This document shows, piece by piece, positions 34,784 through 45,643 of a stretch of 64,000 nt of DNA. The translations under genes were made by a program, and so were the position numbers. Within the stretch, counting starts at the first letter, position 1, and the number at the start of each line of letters is the position of its first letter. The DNA lies in the NCBI RefSeq assembly GCF_000740895.1, contig NC_025260.1, positions 434,001 to 498,000 of the forward strand, in the 5' to 3' direction. The DNA is from Theileria orientalis strain Shintoku. Lineage: Eukaryota > Apicomplexa > Aconoidasida > Piroplasmida > Theileriidae. The notes under the pieces are model-generated. The model worked only from the letters and a program-made list of their open reading frames with translations, was not told the origin of the DNA and did not search any database.

Positions 34784-36330
34784 TTATCTTACTTTTCTTC
34801 TTTTCGCTGTGATCTTCTCCTGTCTTTGCTTCTGTTCCTTGAGCACTAGCTTCGGCACGTGGTGGTGTCGCTGAATTCTTCTTATTTCCGGCAATGCTTT
34901 ATACTTTTCCTTCAGTGAGTTTCGATAGTTCAAAGTCACTTGTTCTCTATACGTTCGTGGTCCCATCGGTTCTGATGCATTTGATTTCCATATTCTCACG
35001 CACATGTCTGAGCTTCCTGAGCATACGAATCTTCCATCCAGCGAAAATCTGCAACACAGCACGTTTTGCATCCTTCTGTTTGAGTAGACTTCTCTGCTTC
35101 TTCCTTCCATTGTGAACAGCCGTATACATTTGTCGAACGAGGCTGCTACGAATTCCTTCCCCGTTGGGCTGTAATCCACGTCCGTTCTAAACATTTTTCG
35201 TTTTTTTATCCCACTTACACTGAGTTTGTGAAGTCCTTGTGCACTATTAGTGCCTTTTGCAGCTTCCTTGTGTCAAATGTGTATAAATTAGAATCTTCGT
35301 TCGCCACTGTGAAGTTGATTGGATTCTGTGGGTTCCAGCTCACTGCGTTTGACCTCAGCCTCAGTATAACTTTTCTTATTGGTGTGTTTGCTCTTATATC
35401 GTACAGACCCACTGAGTTATCTGCTCCTGTTGACGCTAGCACGTTGAACTGATTACTTTTATTTGCTTTTTTGCTTACGTTTGATGGGTTGAACTTAACG
35501 CAGTACAGTGATTGGCAGTCCCATTCGAACTTCATGATTGGTAGGCTTCTTGACCCGTCCCATATGTCCAGTTCGTCTCCTGCTGTTGCTAAATTCTCTT
35601 TATTTCATTCTTTTGCTTACCTATCAGGTCACTTGACCAGTGGTGATCCAGTCCGTTAAGTATGCTACTCGACAGGAATGCGTGTGCCGGCTACGCCAAT
35701 TTATTTTTTTTTACTTCTAACCTCTGACTTCGCTTTATATTCTTCTATTAGTGGCTTGTTATATTCTCTTAATGACTCTGCTTCCTCGTCTTCCAGCTCT
35801 TCTACCTTGCTAACGTCTCTCACTTTCCAGCACTTCAGGTACTTATCGTTTCCGCACGAGTACAAAAGAGTTCCATCGTTATTTGTGCATAAACCTACTC
35901 AATCTTAAACTCCATTTAACTTACCGTTAACGAATCCTTCGTGCCTTCCTATTATCTTTCCTCTTTGCTTTTTCAGCAGATTCCACATTCTCACTTCTCC
36001 TTTGCAGCATCCTGTGAACAGATCTGCCTATTCATCCACTATTTACATCACTTCACTTACCAGCCTCGTTCTACTGACTGCCATTGTATTTACTGAGTCT
36101 ATGTGTCCTTCTAATACCGATATTAGCGGTTTAGCGAACATTTTATCCATCTTTGTTGCGATAAGTGCTCTCGTGTATTCTCTCGCCTAAACTTTGGTTT
36201 GTTTAACCGTTTTCCTTACCCTTGAGAATGGGTGAAGTTCTGGATCCGGATTTCTCATTGGTTTCGGCCTTTCGTTAGGCCCTTCCGGGGCATAATCTGA
36301 TCTTTTTCTATGCAAAACTCTAATTTCCAT
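34784..36330 (-). CDS. SOF1: Sof1/DCAF13-like WD40 protein of the small-subunit processome
   Basis: Sof1 is a WD40 component of the U3 snoRNP/SSU processome needed for 18S rRNA maturation. Eight exons join in frame to about 441 residues: 36330-36220, 36186-36061, 36027-35925, 35894-35722, 35690-35621, 35588-35479, 35448-35219 and 35186-34784. The N-terminus MEIRVLHRKRSDYAPE and the block PELHPFSRAREYTRAL match Sof1. WD repeats include GHIDSVNTM, DLFTGCCKGEVRMW, YSCGNDKYLKCW, STGADNSVGLYD and CSGSSDMCVRIW. The C-terminal Sof1-like tail shows LPEIRRIQRHHHVPK and ends KRRKVR. The 30-base intron 35478-35449 has no in-frame stop, so its retention would add ten residues (VSKKANKSNQ). Confidence 0.92.
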
Positions 36331-37283
36331 TTTCTTTTATTTTCATTTAATTTTTGTTTTATAACTATGAATCAAAACCATATTATGAATACAAAATAAC
36401 AACAATATACAACTTTAATGATTAGTTCTTGATTATTATAAACATTGTTAATACCACGGTAGTGTGAATGAATTTATCATAAGATTTTATTAATATTTAT
36501 GCAATTGACTATATTGATTTGGCATATATTCACTATTCTCTTTAAAAAAACCATTTAATTATATATTTTTAATAATTTACTGATAGAATCCCATGGTTTT
36601 TATCCACACAGGATAATCCAATTATTTTTATACACAAGTTAATTAATAGTACTGTAGACAAAGAGATATTTTATCATGAATAATAATCTAGTAATTTCCG
36701 TATATAAGGTACAATCTACACTTGTTCGATTAATCATTGTTATAGATCTTATCTACACATATTTTTTTGTTCAAACTGGCTTATTTTAAATTTATTTTTA
36801 TTTATATATTTTTAATACTTAACTCATAGTATTTTCTTTCATTAATTACTCTCGAACTCTTGAGTGTTCTATGATGCACCCAAAATATTCTAAAACCAGC
36901 GATTCAAGCCTACGAATGCAACTGTATATAGTTTATTCTGTTTTTTAGTATTATTATTTTTCTTGTAGACCTATTTTAATTTTATCATTCACAAACACCT
37001 ATCTGCAGATAAAGAATACTATTTCTGCAGTGGATTCCAACATCACCCGGATGTAGGTGCACAAAGCTGTTTGCCATTCACTATATTTACAGATTTAATT
37101 ATACATAAGTTTTAAAGATTTAACCCCTAGATTTAATTTTTTAACACATTATTTACACGAAGGTGTATGTGGATTGATTCGTCTTTCTAGATTCATTAAT
37201 CATCAAAACCAGATTTAATTTGTTGCTTCAGCGCATTATAAACTACAAATTATACTATTCTCTTGTTTTAATTACCAATTAAA
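36331..37283. promoter_or_regulatory. AT-rich divergent intergenic region
   Basis: About 950 bases separate the start of Sof1 (-) from the start of a secreted-protein gene (+). No coding frame or RNA gene is evident. Both promoters should lie here; no specific motif was recognised. Confidence 0.5.
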
Positions 37284-37871
37284 ATGAAATTCTTCTTGTT
37301 TGTCGTTACTCTTCTCTTTAGTGTTGCCCAATCACACAAATTCAGGGCAAATTTTTTGGGACCATCGAAGAACTCTTCCTTCGTCCAAAAGGCCAGCATT
37401 GAAAGTAATTTTTTTATTTTTTAATTTTTTTTAGGGTTAACCAAGGTCATAAGGGATGATCTCAACTCAAAGGTTGATGAAGTGGTTGACCTCATTGCGA
37501 CCGACTTGGAAAGGGAACTTCTCAAGGGTGGACTCACCAACTTATCACTCTTGCAACAAGGAAATGTTGGCGGCATGGGAGCAAAAGCAAAGCAGGTTAT
37601 AAAGAAGACTTTGGTAGGCGTGCTCAAATCCGTGGTTCCAATGTTCGAAACCTGGATTCATGACGCCGTGCAACCCCCGGTTGTAGATAGGAACGTCTAC
37701 AGTGCACTGATTCAACCTGTCGGATTCGGTATTTCTGAGCAGCTCCACGAAAAGCTGCACATTGACAAGCCTAACCCATGGAAGGAGGACGAACTCGAGG
37801 AAGAGGAAGACGAAATGGACGAAGATGGACTACTGGATGACGACGACCTTGCTTCAGCTTTGGGTGATTAA
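37284..37871 (+). CDS. Secreted protein of unknown function with acidic tail
   Basis: Two exons, 37284-37403 and 37434-37871, are separated by a 30-base intron made almost entirely of A/T. They encode about 185 residues. The N-terminus MKFFLFVVTLLFSVAQS is a clear signal peptide with likely cleavage after AQS. The mature part is helical: LTKVIRDDLNSKVDEVVDLI, ATDLERELLKGGLTN, and a stretch ending VPMFETWIHDAVQPPVV with no cysteine. It ends in a run of Glu and Asp (about 160-185), then LASALGD. No GPI signal or membrane helix is visible. The protein enters the secretory pathway and could go to the parasite surface, an apical organelle or the host cell. I do not recognise a family. Confidence 0.83.
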
Positions 37872-38057
37872 AAGCCACCAGCTCTATCAGCTTTAACAAC
37901 TCACATTAATTATTTTTTCTGAATATATACTACAAATTGTTGTGCTGTGCTGTGAATTTATATTGGTCCTTCTTTGCACTTTGGCCTTGAATTTATATTT
38001 TTTTTACATATTTTCATACTATAGTTTTTTATCGCAACTTTTCCCAGATTCTTAAAA

Positions 38058-38599
38058 ATGACCACCGCTTCTTGCGTTTTTGAGGACCGCTTCTTGGTTC
38101 GGTCGATCGACAACTCCAAGTTCGAGCGCGTCTCCAGGCTGAGCGCCAAAAGCACCGGCTTTGACGCCGAACTCCTGCTGGACGTCAATTCTGACCTTTT
38201 GCAGGTCAACAGCAAGGCTGTAAGTCAGACTCCAACGTCCGCTCATCGCTTTTCAGATGCTTCACATTCTCATCACGAACTCCTTGCTGCCCAGTGGCTC
38301 CGAGGTCAATTTGAGCGAGTCCCCTGACGTTCCCAGCCTCCTCGGGGACTACGAGTATGCCATGTACGGTAAAATCTTCAAGTTCGAGGAAGTCTCCTCA
38401 GAAACGCGGTAAGCACCAACTATTTTGGTTATAATTTTACCCTTTCTCCCTTTTCTCCGACTCACCTTCTTTTAGGACTATTTACGCCTCCTTCGGTGGA
38501 CTTCTCATGTCCCTCACTGCCGACAAGCAGGTCGTCGCCGACCTCGACCTCGATATGAAGATATACATTTTGGTTAGGCGCATTTCCGCCAACAGATAA
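38058..38599 (+). CDS. RPB8: RNA polymerase subunit RPB8 (shared by polymerases I, II and III)
   Basis: Three exons, 38058-38220, 38258-38408 and 38476-38599, join in frame to 145 residues, the usual length. The N-terminal strand shows FEDRFLVRSIDNSKFERVSR and ELLLDVNSDL. The middle contains MLHILITNSLLP and DYEYAMYGKIFKFEE. The end shows SFGGLLMSLTADKQ and YILVRRISANR. These match the OB-fold Rpb8 family, a structural subunit of all three nuclear polymerases. The start MTTASCVFEDRF fits the family. It converges on the LC8 gene with 118 bases between stops. Confidence 0.93.
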
Positions 38600-38717
38600 C
38601 TAATTTCTAATTTTCTATCTATTTGCTCTATATGTGCGTGTGTATTCATGTATTCCGCTCTCGCCCCTTCTCGTCTTCCGGGTCGCGTTTTTCTGATGAT
38701 CACATTACTTTGTGGCC

Positions 38718-39014
38718 TCAGCCGTTTTTAAAGAGCATTATTGCCATCGTTCCCATGTAGAAGTAGATGAAGCACTGCTTTTCGTGCGTGACGAACGACC
38801 CGAAGTTCCTTCCGACGATGCAGTGCCACGTCGGCGCGTACGTCCGGTCGAACTCCCTCTTGATGTGCGCCGCTATGTCCTTCTCCACTTCGTACTTGCT
38901 CAGCGCCTCCTCGGCCGTCTTCAGCGCGTGCGCCTGCGCCTCCTCGTCCATGTCCACGTTCTTCACCACTGCGTCCTGCGCAGTCGGCTTCCGGTCAGTT
39001 CTCGGCGTTGCCAT
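38718..39014 (-). CDS. Dynein light chain LC8/DYNLL type
   Basis: A single exon of 98 residues. LC8 is a dimeric hub that binds dynein intermediate chain and many other partners. The core shows [49 protein letters not shown] and [18 protein letters not shown], almost the full LC8 consensus. I chose the ATG at 39014 ([10 protein letters not shown]) because it is close to the family start. An in-frame ATG at 39047 would add eleven residues ([11 protein letters not shown]) and cannot be excluded. The N-terminus is about ten residues longer than animal LC8. Confidence 0.95.
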   Translation of the reverse strand: MATPRTDRKPTAQDAVVKNVDMDEEAQAHALKTAEEALSKYEVEKDIAAHIKREFDRTYAPTWHCIVGRNFGSFVTHEKQCFIYFYMGTMAIMLFKNG

Positions 39015-39242
39015 TTTCGCTTTATATGTTTCTCGCCCTTTTACCACTATCTCGGCTGTTTTAACTTAGTTTCCTCGCTTTCGGTCCTGTGTGTGTTTGT
39101 CCTCTTTGTTTTACTCTTTTACGGCTTATCCGCTTATTTTTCCCTCTGATTAAATTTTATTTAAAAGCATACACTTCGTGTTTAACATATATTTTAAACT
39201 TGATATTATATTAACTTTTGTATTATTAGATTGTGTCTCGCC

Positions 39243-42200
39243 TCATCTTCGCCAGCTTCCTTCGTCGTCGCTCAGCTTTTTGACTATTTTTTTATTAAAT
39301 CCTCTGTACTGTTTATTTTCATTTTTTTTAATTTCGTTTCTCCAGTCCTCCGACGAGTCTCCTTCTCTCTGGACGTTGTTGTTTCTTGTGTATCCTTCTC
39401 TGATTCCATCTCGTGTTCCCTTTTCTCTGCTCAGTTCTCTCGTCAGCGTTTCCTTTACGTTATGGTTTTCTATTCCGTCTTCTCTCAACGTTCTTGTGAA
39501 CTTTTCTTCTCTCGACGCGGTTCTCGTCATTCCTTCCTTGTGCTCTTCTCTTTGTTTTCCATAACCTTGTCTTCCGAAGCTGTCCTGTCTGACGAATCCG
39601 TCCTGCTTTCCATAGCCATCCTGCTTTCCATAGCTATCCTGCCTTCCAAAGCTATCCTGCTTCACGAATCCGTCCTGCTTTCCATAGCCATCCTGCTTTC
39701 CATAGCTATCCTGCCTTCCAAAGCTATCCTGCTTCACGTATCCTTCCTGCTTACCGTAGCTGTCCTGTCTAAAGGGTCTCACTCTCTGCTGTGTGCTCTG
39801 TTCGTACGATCCCATTAACCTTCTTTCTATTTCCAGTTCCTTCTGGCGCTGTATTTCCGCTATTTCGTCCAACTTTCTTCTGCGTTCCTCCTGTTCCCTC
39901 TTTTTCCTCTGTTCCTCCTCCTGTTTTCTTCTCTGTTCTTCCTCTTCTTCCTTCCTTCTCAGCAACTCTTCTTGTCTTCTTTGTTCTTCCAACCTCATTT
40001 GTTCTTCTTGTCTTCTTCTCAGCTGCTCTTCTTGGTACCTCAGTCTTGCTCTTGCTATTTTTTCTGAGATGAGCATCTTCTTAAATCTTTCATTCTGCTG
40101 ATCTCTCATCTCTTCGTACTCTTCTATTCTTTCTGCCAATTGTTCTTCCACCCACTCCTTCTTTTCTTCCATGACTGTTTTGAACAGGTTTTTTTCTTGC
40201 AGCATTGCTTCTGCGTCCTCCTTGTACTTGTCTTCTCTCTTCTTCTTCACTTCCATCAGCAACTCCGTGTCTCCCTTGACCAGCTTTTCCATGTACTCTT
40301 CGTACAGCTCCATGTCCGCTTCTCTCACTGCTCTCAAAAAGTGATCTACTCTTCTCACTTCTGCCTTTCTCTGCTTTATGCATTCTTGTCGTTCTCTCAG
40401 CAGGTGTTCTTCGTGTGCTTTTTCCAGGTCCTCGTAGTTGACTACTCCGTCGATCAGGTCATCTACTGTCAACTCTTCCAGCGTCTTCCCCTTAACGTAC
40501 ACCTTAGACGTTTGCGTGCACAACTTTTTAACTTCCGTCAGTATTTGCGATGCTATTTCGCTCTTAATTTTATACTTTTCATCTTTCTTTCTCTGCAGCT
40601 CCAGCTGTCTCAGTGCTTCTTCTCTTCTTTCCTTTTCTGCTCTTTCTTCGTTTATTTTCTGCTGCATTTCCAACTTCTTCCTTTCCTCCTCCACTCTCAT
40701 CTGCACTACTTGGTGTTCTTGTCTTCTCTGGTATATTTCCGTCGTTCTCTTCAGCAGTCTTGCACGTTCCTTTTCTATGTTATTTTTCATTGTCACCAGC
40801 TGCAATCTTCTCTGCTCACTCGTCTTATTCTCGTCTCCTGGGGTCAGCAGTTTCATTGCGTAGTACAGATTTTTTCCCAGGTCTGTCAGCTGGTGCCTTA
40901 TTGACGCTATTGTGTCCGAGTTAACTTCCGAGCGGTTGAAGTGGAACACTCTGTTCGTGTAGTCGAACCTTATGTGCACCAGGCCTCTGTACACCAGTTC
41001 TGCGATTTCCTTTTCCGCCTGGTTCCACTCGTAGAATCCTGGTGGACATAACGACTTCGTGAAGAACTCTATTGTCATTGACGCGTACACTTTCGACAGT
41101 CTCACCAGCATCTTGTGGAAGACCACGCTCTTGATCTTCTCGTAGTAGGAGTACAGACTATCGTCTCCTGACCTTCTTATTGTTGCCAGGTTCGTCACTC
41201 CTGTTCCGTTTACGCCCACACTCTTCACCTTCTCTGCGTATTCTGATGTCTTCTCTTCGAACTTGTTAAGCAGTGGAACCATTTGCACACACATTTTCAT
41301 CGAGTTGCTGCTTTCCACCAGTTCGTACAGCTTCTGCACGTTCGGGTCTGCCAGCGGCAGCACATTCTTCAGTGCCAGCGACGAGTGCAGCGACTCCTTC
41401 GTCGGTATTGTGTTATAGCCCAGCAGTGCTGACATTCTCTTCTGCATCTCGTAGGTCGAGGTCGCCAGCGACGTCGAGTACTCCGTCGCCTTCGAGTGCT
41501 TTTGGTAGTTCGGCACTGCCAACACTGCCAGCACTGCCTTCGAGCACAGGTAGCTTATCTCCTCCTCCGCCACCTTCTTCTTGTACATTCTGATGTGCAT
41601 CACGTATCTCAGCACTGCCAGTGCGTGGAATAGGTGCAGGTCTGACACCCAGAAGATCAGCGCCAGTTTTTCGTAGAATATTGCCAGCCACTTCAGCAGC
41701 TTCTCCTTCTGCTGTCCCAGCACTGAGACTGAGCCTTGGAACGTCTTCGTGATGTAATCTCTGATTCCAAGCGTATATAGGTCCTCCACTGTGTTAAATG
41801 CTTCCTTCCACATCCCCATGTCGCACGCTGTGATTAGCTGGTTGATTCTCGTCTCTATGTGCAGCTCTGGCTTCAGCATGCACTCCATCTCCGGCTTATT
41901 CTGCACCTTCAAGAGAAACGAGTAATGCCCTCTCAGCACGTCGCACAGTCTCTTAAATTCCATCAGTCTTCCGTTTTCTCTGCAGAACGTGATTGCTTTT
42001 CTTGCTGTTTCGTGGTACACCTTTTCCAGCTTCGGCGTCGCTCTCATGATGTCCAGTATCATTTTATATATCTCCCAGAGGAACCTGTACACGTCGTGCA
42101 GTGATTTCGTTGCTGGGTCTCTCATTTCCACTTGCAGTGTGCTTGCCATCAGTGCTTCTGGCGACTCGTCGTACTCCATTCCGTCCTCCACTATTCCTCC

Positions 42201-42548
42201 CTTCAGTGGTTCACTTTCCGGCACCGTCTCCTTAATTTTCTTCAGTCTATTCTCCGCTCTATCCAGCAACTCTACGATTACCTTTCCCAGCGAGGCGACG
42301 TTTGCGTGCTGTGAGATTAGGCGGTACTGGTGCAGTCCGTCTCTTGCCATTCTCAGCTTGTCCTGGTCTATGCACAGTGCCACGTACTCCAGCATTATCT
42401 GCTCCTGCACCATGTCCCATCCCTGTATTCTGAAGAACTTGTGTCCTATTGCTGAGTGCAGTATTGTCAGTGCTTCGTCGCTCTGTCCTATTGCTCTCAG
42501 CTCTGCTGCCCTCTTCAGGGCGTTTTCTGGCTTCTGAAAGTTATGCAT
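39243..42548 (-). CDS. eIF3a: Eukaryotic translation initiation factor 3 subunit A
   Basis: eIF3a is the scaffold of eIF3, which organises the 43S pre-initiation complex. A single exon encodes 1,101 residues. The N-terminus MHNFQKPENALKRAAEL and the following helical repeats are typical. A PCI region lies at about 320-520, with VHIRFDYTNRVFHFNR at its winged-helix end. Residues about 560-910 form a long Glu/Arg/Lys-rich coiled coil with repeated RRQEEQ and RRKEEEEEQRR blocks, the spectrin-like region of eIF3a. The C-terminus holds hexapeptide repeats (separate entry) and a basic, Asn-rich tail. The ATG at 42546-42548 precedes the conserved N-terminus directly. The gene diverges from the Rrp5 S1 gene. 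Confidence 0.94.
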   Translation of the reverse strand: MHNFQKPENALKRAAELRAIGQSDEALTILHSAIGHKFFRIQGWDMVQEQIMLEYVALCIDQDKLRMARDGLHQYRLISQHANVASLGKVIVELLDRAENRLKKIKETVPESEPLKGGIVEDGMEYDESPEALMASTLQVEMRDPATKSLHDVYRFLWEIYKMILDIMRATPKLEKVYHETARKAITFCRENGRLMEFKRLCDVLRGHYSFLLKVQNKPEMECMLKPELHIETRINQLITACDMGMWKEAFNTVEDLYTLGIRDYITKTFQGSVSVLGQQKEKLLKWLAIFYEKLALIFWVSDLHLFHALAVLRYVMHIRMYKKKVAEEEISYLCSKAVLAVLAVPNYQKHSKATEYSTSLATSTYEMQKRMSALLGYNTIPTKESLHSSLALKNVLPLADPNVQKLYELVESSNSMKMCVQMVPLLNKFEEKTSEYAEKVKSVGVNGTGVTNLATIRRSGDDSLYSYYEKIKSVVFHKMLVRLSKVYASMTIEFFTKSLCPPGFYEWNQAEKEIAELVYRGLVHIRFDYTNRVFHFNRSEVNSDTIASIRHQLTDLGKNLYYAMKLLTPGDENKTSEQRRLQLVTMKNNIEKERARLLKRTTEIYQRRQEHQVVQMRVEEERKKLEMQQKINEERAEKERREEALRQLELQRKKDEKYKIKSEIASQILTEVKKLCTQTSKVYVKGKTLEELTVDDLIDGVVNYEDLEKAHEEHLLRERQECIKQRKAEVRRVDHFLRAVREADMELYEEYMEKLVKGDTELLMEVKKKREDKYKEDAEAMLQEKNLFKTVMEEKKEWVEEQLAERIEEYEEMRDQQNERFKKMLISEKIARARLRYQEEQLRRRQEEQMRLEEQRRQEELLRRKEEEEEQRRKQEEEQRKKREQEERRRKLDEIAEIQRQKELEIERRLMGSYEQSTQQRVRPFRQDSYGKQEGYVKQDSFGRQDSYGKQDGYGKQDGFVKQDSFGRQDSYGKQDGYGKQDGFVRQDSFGRQGYGKQREEHKEGMTRTASREEKFTRTLREDGIENHNVKETLTRELSREKGTRDGIREGYTRNNNVQREGDSSEDWRNEIKKNENKQYRGFNKKIVKKLSDDEGSWRR
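39570..39780 (-). repeat. 72-base tandem repeat in the eIF3a C-terminus
   Basis: The translated unit is 24 residues made of four six-residue variants: DSFGRQ, DSYGKQ, DGYGKQ, DGFVKQ. It occurs about two and a half times. The DNA copies are almost identical, which suggests recent duplication or homogenisation. Confidence 0.88.
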
Positions 42549-43437
42549 CTTTGATCGGTGCGCTTTCAGACCTGTTTTTTATATGCTACAAGCTTCAATT
42601 ACTGTGTTTAACTATCAATTGTGTAGGTGATTCTAGTTTTGGGACAACCGTGCTAATTTCATCAATTAAAACACTTATTATTACACAACTTATAAATTTT
42701 ACTTTCCAATTTACGAGTGTATACGATATTTCTGTTAAATTACATAAACAATGTTTTTTTATTGTAAATTCCACCTTTGACCTTCCACCGATAGAATACA
42801 ATGTGAAAAGGGTATCTATTTTTGACTTTCCAAACAAATACTTTATGTTTTACAGATTAAAAATAAAAGCTTCAAAATATTATCCAAAACACGGTGGATT
42901 CCTTATACTATACCTTATATGAGTGATTTAATACCTTGGGTACAATGGGGAGTTATATTTAAGCAGGATATCAATTAACAGTTTATAGTGTTTTATTTTC
43001 TTCCATTTATTTATTTTCGATTAATCCAACAATTTATATATTGATTGAGATCATTTTTGATATTCTCGTTTTTACTACTATTGTCTTAGATTTAACACAT
43101 TTTGTTTTCATAATTTAACTTCATATAATAACCCTTCATATCTTGTTGTTTATAATTTTCAAATATTATTAATTTACACAGTATTATATTTTAAACTTCT
43201 TACTTGTAAATGTATATATATATCTATATTTTCTTTTTTGATATTTATACTCAACTTTTTTATTTGAAATCTGAACTAGAGTTATTTTAATACGTTATGC
43301 TTGTTGTTTTAATATCTGAAACCTATTTTTTAAATATTTGTGTATGGTGTTTATTACATGAAATTTTGCATACCAGATTTCATTTTTTAATTTCATTTAC
43401 AAATATATATATTTATTTATGTATTATAGAATATAAA
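42549..43437. promoter_or_regulatory. AT-rich divergent intergenic region
   Basis: About 890 bases lie between the starts of eIF3a (-) and the Rrp5 S1 gene (+). Frames on both strands are open near 42600-42920, but the translations have no family features and the composition is AT-rich, so I do not call a gene. Both promoters should lie here. Confidence 0.45.
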
Positions 43438-45429
43438 ATGAGTAAAGAGGAGGATTTTCCTCGTTCCAACTTGAATGGTAGAGTCCTTACACTAGATAGT
43501 AAGGGGAAGCCATCTTTAAATAAAGTGAATAAACCTAAATCACACTCTTCATTATCGCCTGAAATCAATGGATTAACAACACCCTCAAATTACCCTGAAG
43601 ATTACAAACTTCCTAGTTTGGAATCCTTGAACCCCGGTTCCCTAGTTTTGGGATCTGTTGCTTTGGTCACTCCCTTCGGTCTTAGAATTCACATTTTTAA
43701 CAACATAGTGGGCTTTGCAAAGTATTCTGAGCTATTCGACCTGGTTGAATCGAAATCCGGCGGCTCGGAAGATAATCTCGCCTCACCTTTTAGTGTGGGA
43801 TCGAACGTCGTTTGCTACGTCCTGGAAGTTTATCATTCGAGCGTTGCTTTGAGCCTAAAACCCTCCTTGGTTAACAAGAACCTTAGGCCAAACAATTTAT
43901 TTGCAGGGTTACTTTTACCAGCTACCGTTTTATCGCAAGAGGACCATGGTTTTACCTTGTCCTTCAACGTTAACCTGAAAAGCGCAATCAGCGGGTTTGT
44001 TATGTACGATGAGAAGTCGAGGGAAGGAGTGAAAAACGAATTCATCAAAAGATACCCACCATCGTCGACGGCTCACGTGATCGTGAATTCGATGAACCCC
44101 GAGAGAGGGCTAGTTAAGTGTGTGTGGCCATGGGAATATAAAACGCCGATGGATTTGCACACCGCTACGGTTTTTGACGTGTTGAAACCGGGTCTGCTGT
44201 TGACGGCCGAAGTGTCGGAAGTGCACAGATTAAAGTGCGAAAATTCATATAAACAACCCCTGAGTGGGTACACTGTGAAGTGTTTGGGGTCATTGACGGC
44301 CTTTGTCAGTCCTCTGCACTCGCTTGAGTCGTATAAACCTGCCGATAGCGCCGAAGGGTCACTGGGCAATCTCGACGATTGCAAAGAAGTAAACGACAGA
44401 GCGGAGGCGAGGCTAATATATGTAGATTTTGAAGCAAGGAAGCTCTACGTTTCCTTACAGTGGCAGCTGCTTAAGTGGAGAGGCCCACTGGGACTGGCGC
44501 ACAAAAACTTGAAACACACGGTAATGAGCTGTAAAGTAGTTAGGAGCCTCAGTTCAGGGCTCGTATTGGAGCACGAAGAGGAGAAGGAACCGTCAACCTT
44601 ATTTTTCTGCAGCATCAAGGACGTCGTGGACGACAAAAGCCTGAAGCCAGCCACAATATTGACGTCGAGCACATACTCGGTAGGAACGGTCCACGACTGC
44701 AGAGTATTGGATTTCAACTACCTCACGAGGCTGACGCACGTGGCGCTTAAGGAGTCAGTGATCAAGGAAAAGTACGCAAGCGCATTTGAATTTAGTGCAT
44801 CGGAGCTGGTAAGGGGGAAGACCGTCAAGTTGGTCAACAGCGGAGCCATAGTGCAGCTGTCGAGCCTCGTCTACGGAAAGGTCCCGGTCGGGCATCTAAC
44901 GGACGTTCCGCCGACAAAAGTGCCCGAAAACTTTCAAACGGGAAGGAATATGAGACTTAGAGTACTCAGATTTGACCACGCACGCAACAGGTTAGTCTTG
45001 ACGGCAAAGCCATCGCTGGTAAATGACACGGACCCAGCGGCAAGGTTCGATCATCTCCATGTCGGCAAGAAGCTCACAGGGTACATTATCAACATGAAGG
45101 AAAAAAACTACATGGATGAGAAGCAAAATGAGAGGATTGTCATTAAGTTCTACGGAGACCTTCAAACATACATGGACAGGCACGAAGTGGAGAGGGCAGA
45201 GGAGCTCGGCGTTGACCTAAAAACGGACTCGGTAGTAAAGTGTGCAGTGACCAGGATGGATAGCAAAAAACACACGTTCTCAGTCACAGTGGACAGGTCA
45301 TACATAGAAAAGTTGGAGCTGAGTTTGGAATCGAAGCGACAGTTAAACAGAAACAAGAGAAAAATGGCCTGCAAAGAAGCGTTTAAGGGTCACAAGCATA
45401 AAAAGAAGAATAACGCCCAGAAAGAATGA
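43438..45429 (+). CDS. RRP5: Rrp5/PDCD11-like, S1-domain (N-terminal) part
   Basis: A single exon of about 663 residues from the ATG at 43438 (MSKEEDFPRSN). The same frame is open further upstream to 43297, but that part is AT-rich and hydrophobic and probably not translated. The segment FPRSN, then ESLNPGSLVLGSVALVTPFG, matches the start of Rrp5, the RNA-binding pre-rRNA processing factor needed for both subunits. About five S1-like modules can be seen, including LNPGSLVLGSV, LKPGLLLTAEVSEV, LVRGKTVKLVNSGAIVQL and HVGKKLTGYIINMKE; most Rrp5 proteins have about twelve. The C-terminus is strongly basic (HKHKKKNNAQKE). The HAT-repeat half of Rrp5 starts 214 bases downstream as a separate frame on the same strand. 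Confidence 0.83.
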   Translation: MSKEEDFPRSNLNGRVLTLDSKGKPSLNKVNKPKSHSSLSPEINGLTTPSNYPEDYKLPSLESLNPGSLVLGSVALVTPFGLRIHIFNNIVGFAKYSELFDLVESKSGGSEDNLASPFSVGSNVVCYVLEVYHSSVALSLKPSLVNKNLRPNNLFAGLLLPATVLSQEDHGFTLSFNVNLKSAISGFVMYDEKSREGVKNEFIKRYPPSSTAHVIVNSMNPERGLVKCVWPWEYKTPMDLHTATVFDVLKPGLLLTAEVSEVHRLKCENSYKQPLSGYTVKCLGSLTAFVSPLHSLESYKPADSAEGSLGNLDDCKEVNDRAEARLIYVDFEARKLYVSLQWQLLKWRGPLGLAHKNLKHTVMSCKVVRSLSSGLVLEHEEEKEPSTLFFCSIKDVVDDKSLKPATILTSSTYSVGTVHDCRVLDFNYLTRLTHVALKESVIKEKYASAFEFSASELVRGKTVKLVNSGAIVQLSSLVYGKVPVGHLTDVPPTKVPENFQTGRNMRLRVLRFDHARNRLVLTAKPSLVNDTDPAARFDHLHVGKKLTGYIINMKEKNYMDEKQNERIVIKFYGDLQTYMDRHEVERAEELGVDLKTDSVVKCAVTRMDSKKHTFSVTVDRSYIEKLELSLESKRQLNRNKRKMACKEAFKGHKHKKKNNAQKE

Positions 45430-45643
45430 CCTGAGAGCCTTAACTTGAAAAAATCTTTTCATTATTGTGTACACGAATATACAATGTTATGTGGAATCCA
45501 TATTGTGTAGCACAAAAGAAAAAACAGAATTATTAATTTTTGTATCATAATTTTTAAAATGAATCGTAGTTTATATGCTAATATTATATATTTTTTAAAA
45601 CACACAAATAGTATTTAGCCTCGAAGAATACTAGTTATTGAAA

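Noticed and set aside
42549..42922. Open frames on both strands upstream of eIF3a
   Set aside because: AT-rich, no family features, and the + frame is a continuation of an antisense reading of eIF3a.
43297..43437. Extended N-terminus of the Rrp5 S1 protein
   Set aside because: The 47 extra residues are hydrophobic and AT-rich, unlike the conserved nucleolar N-terminus that starts at 43438.
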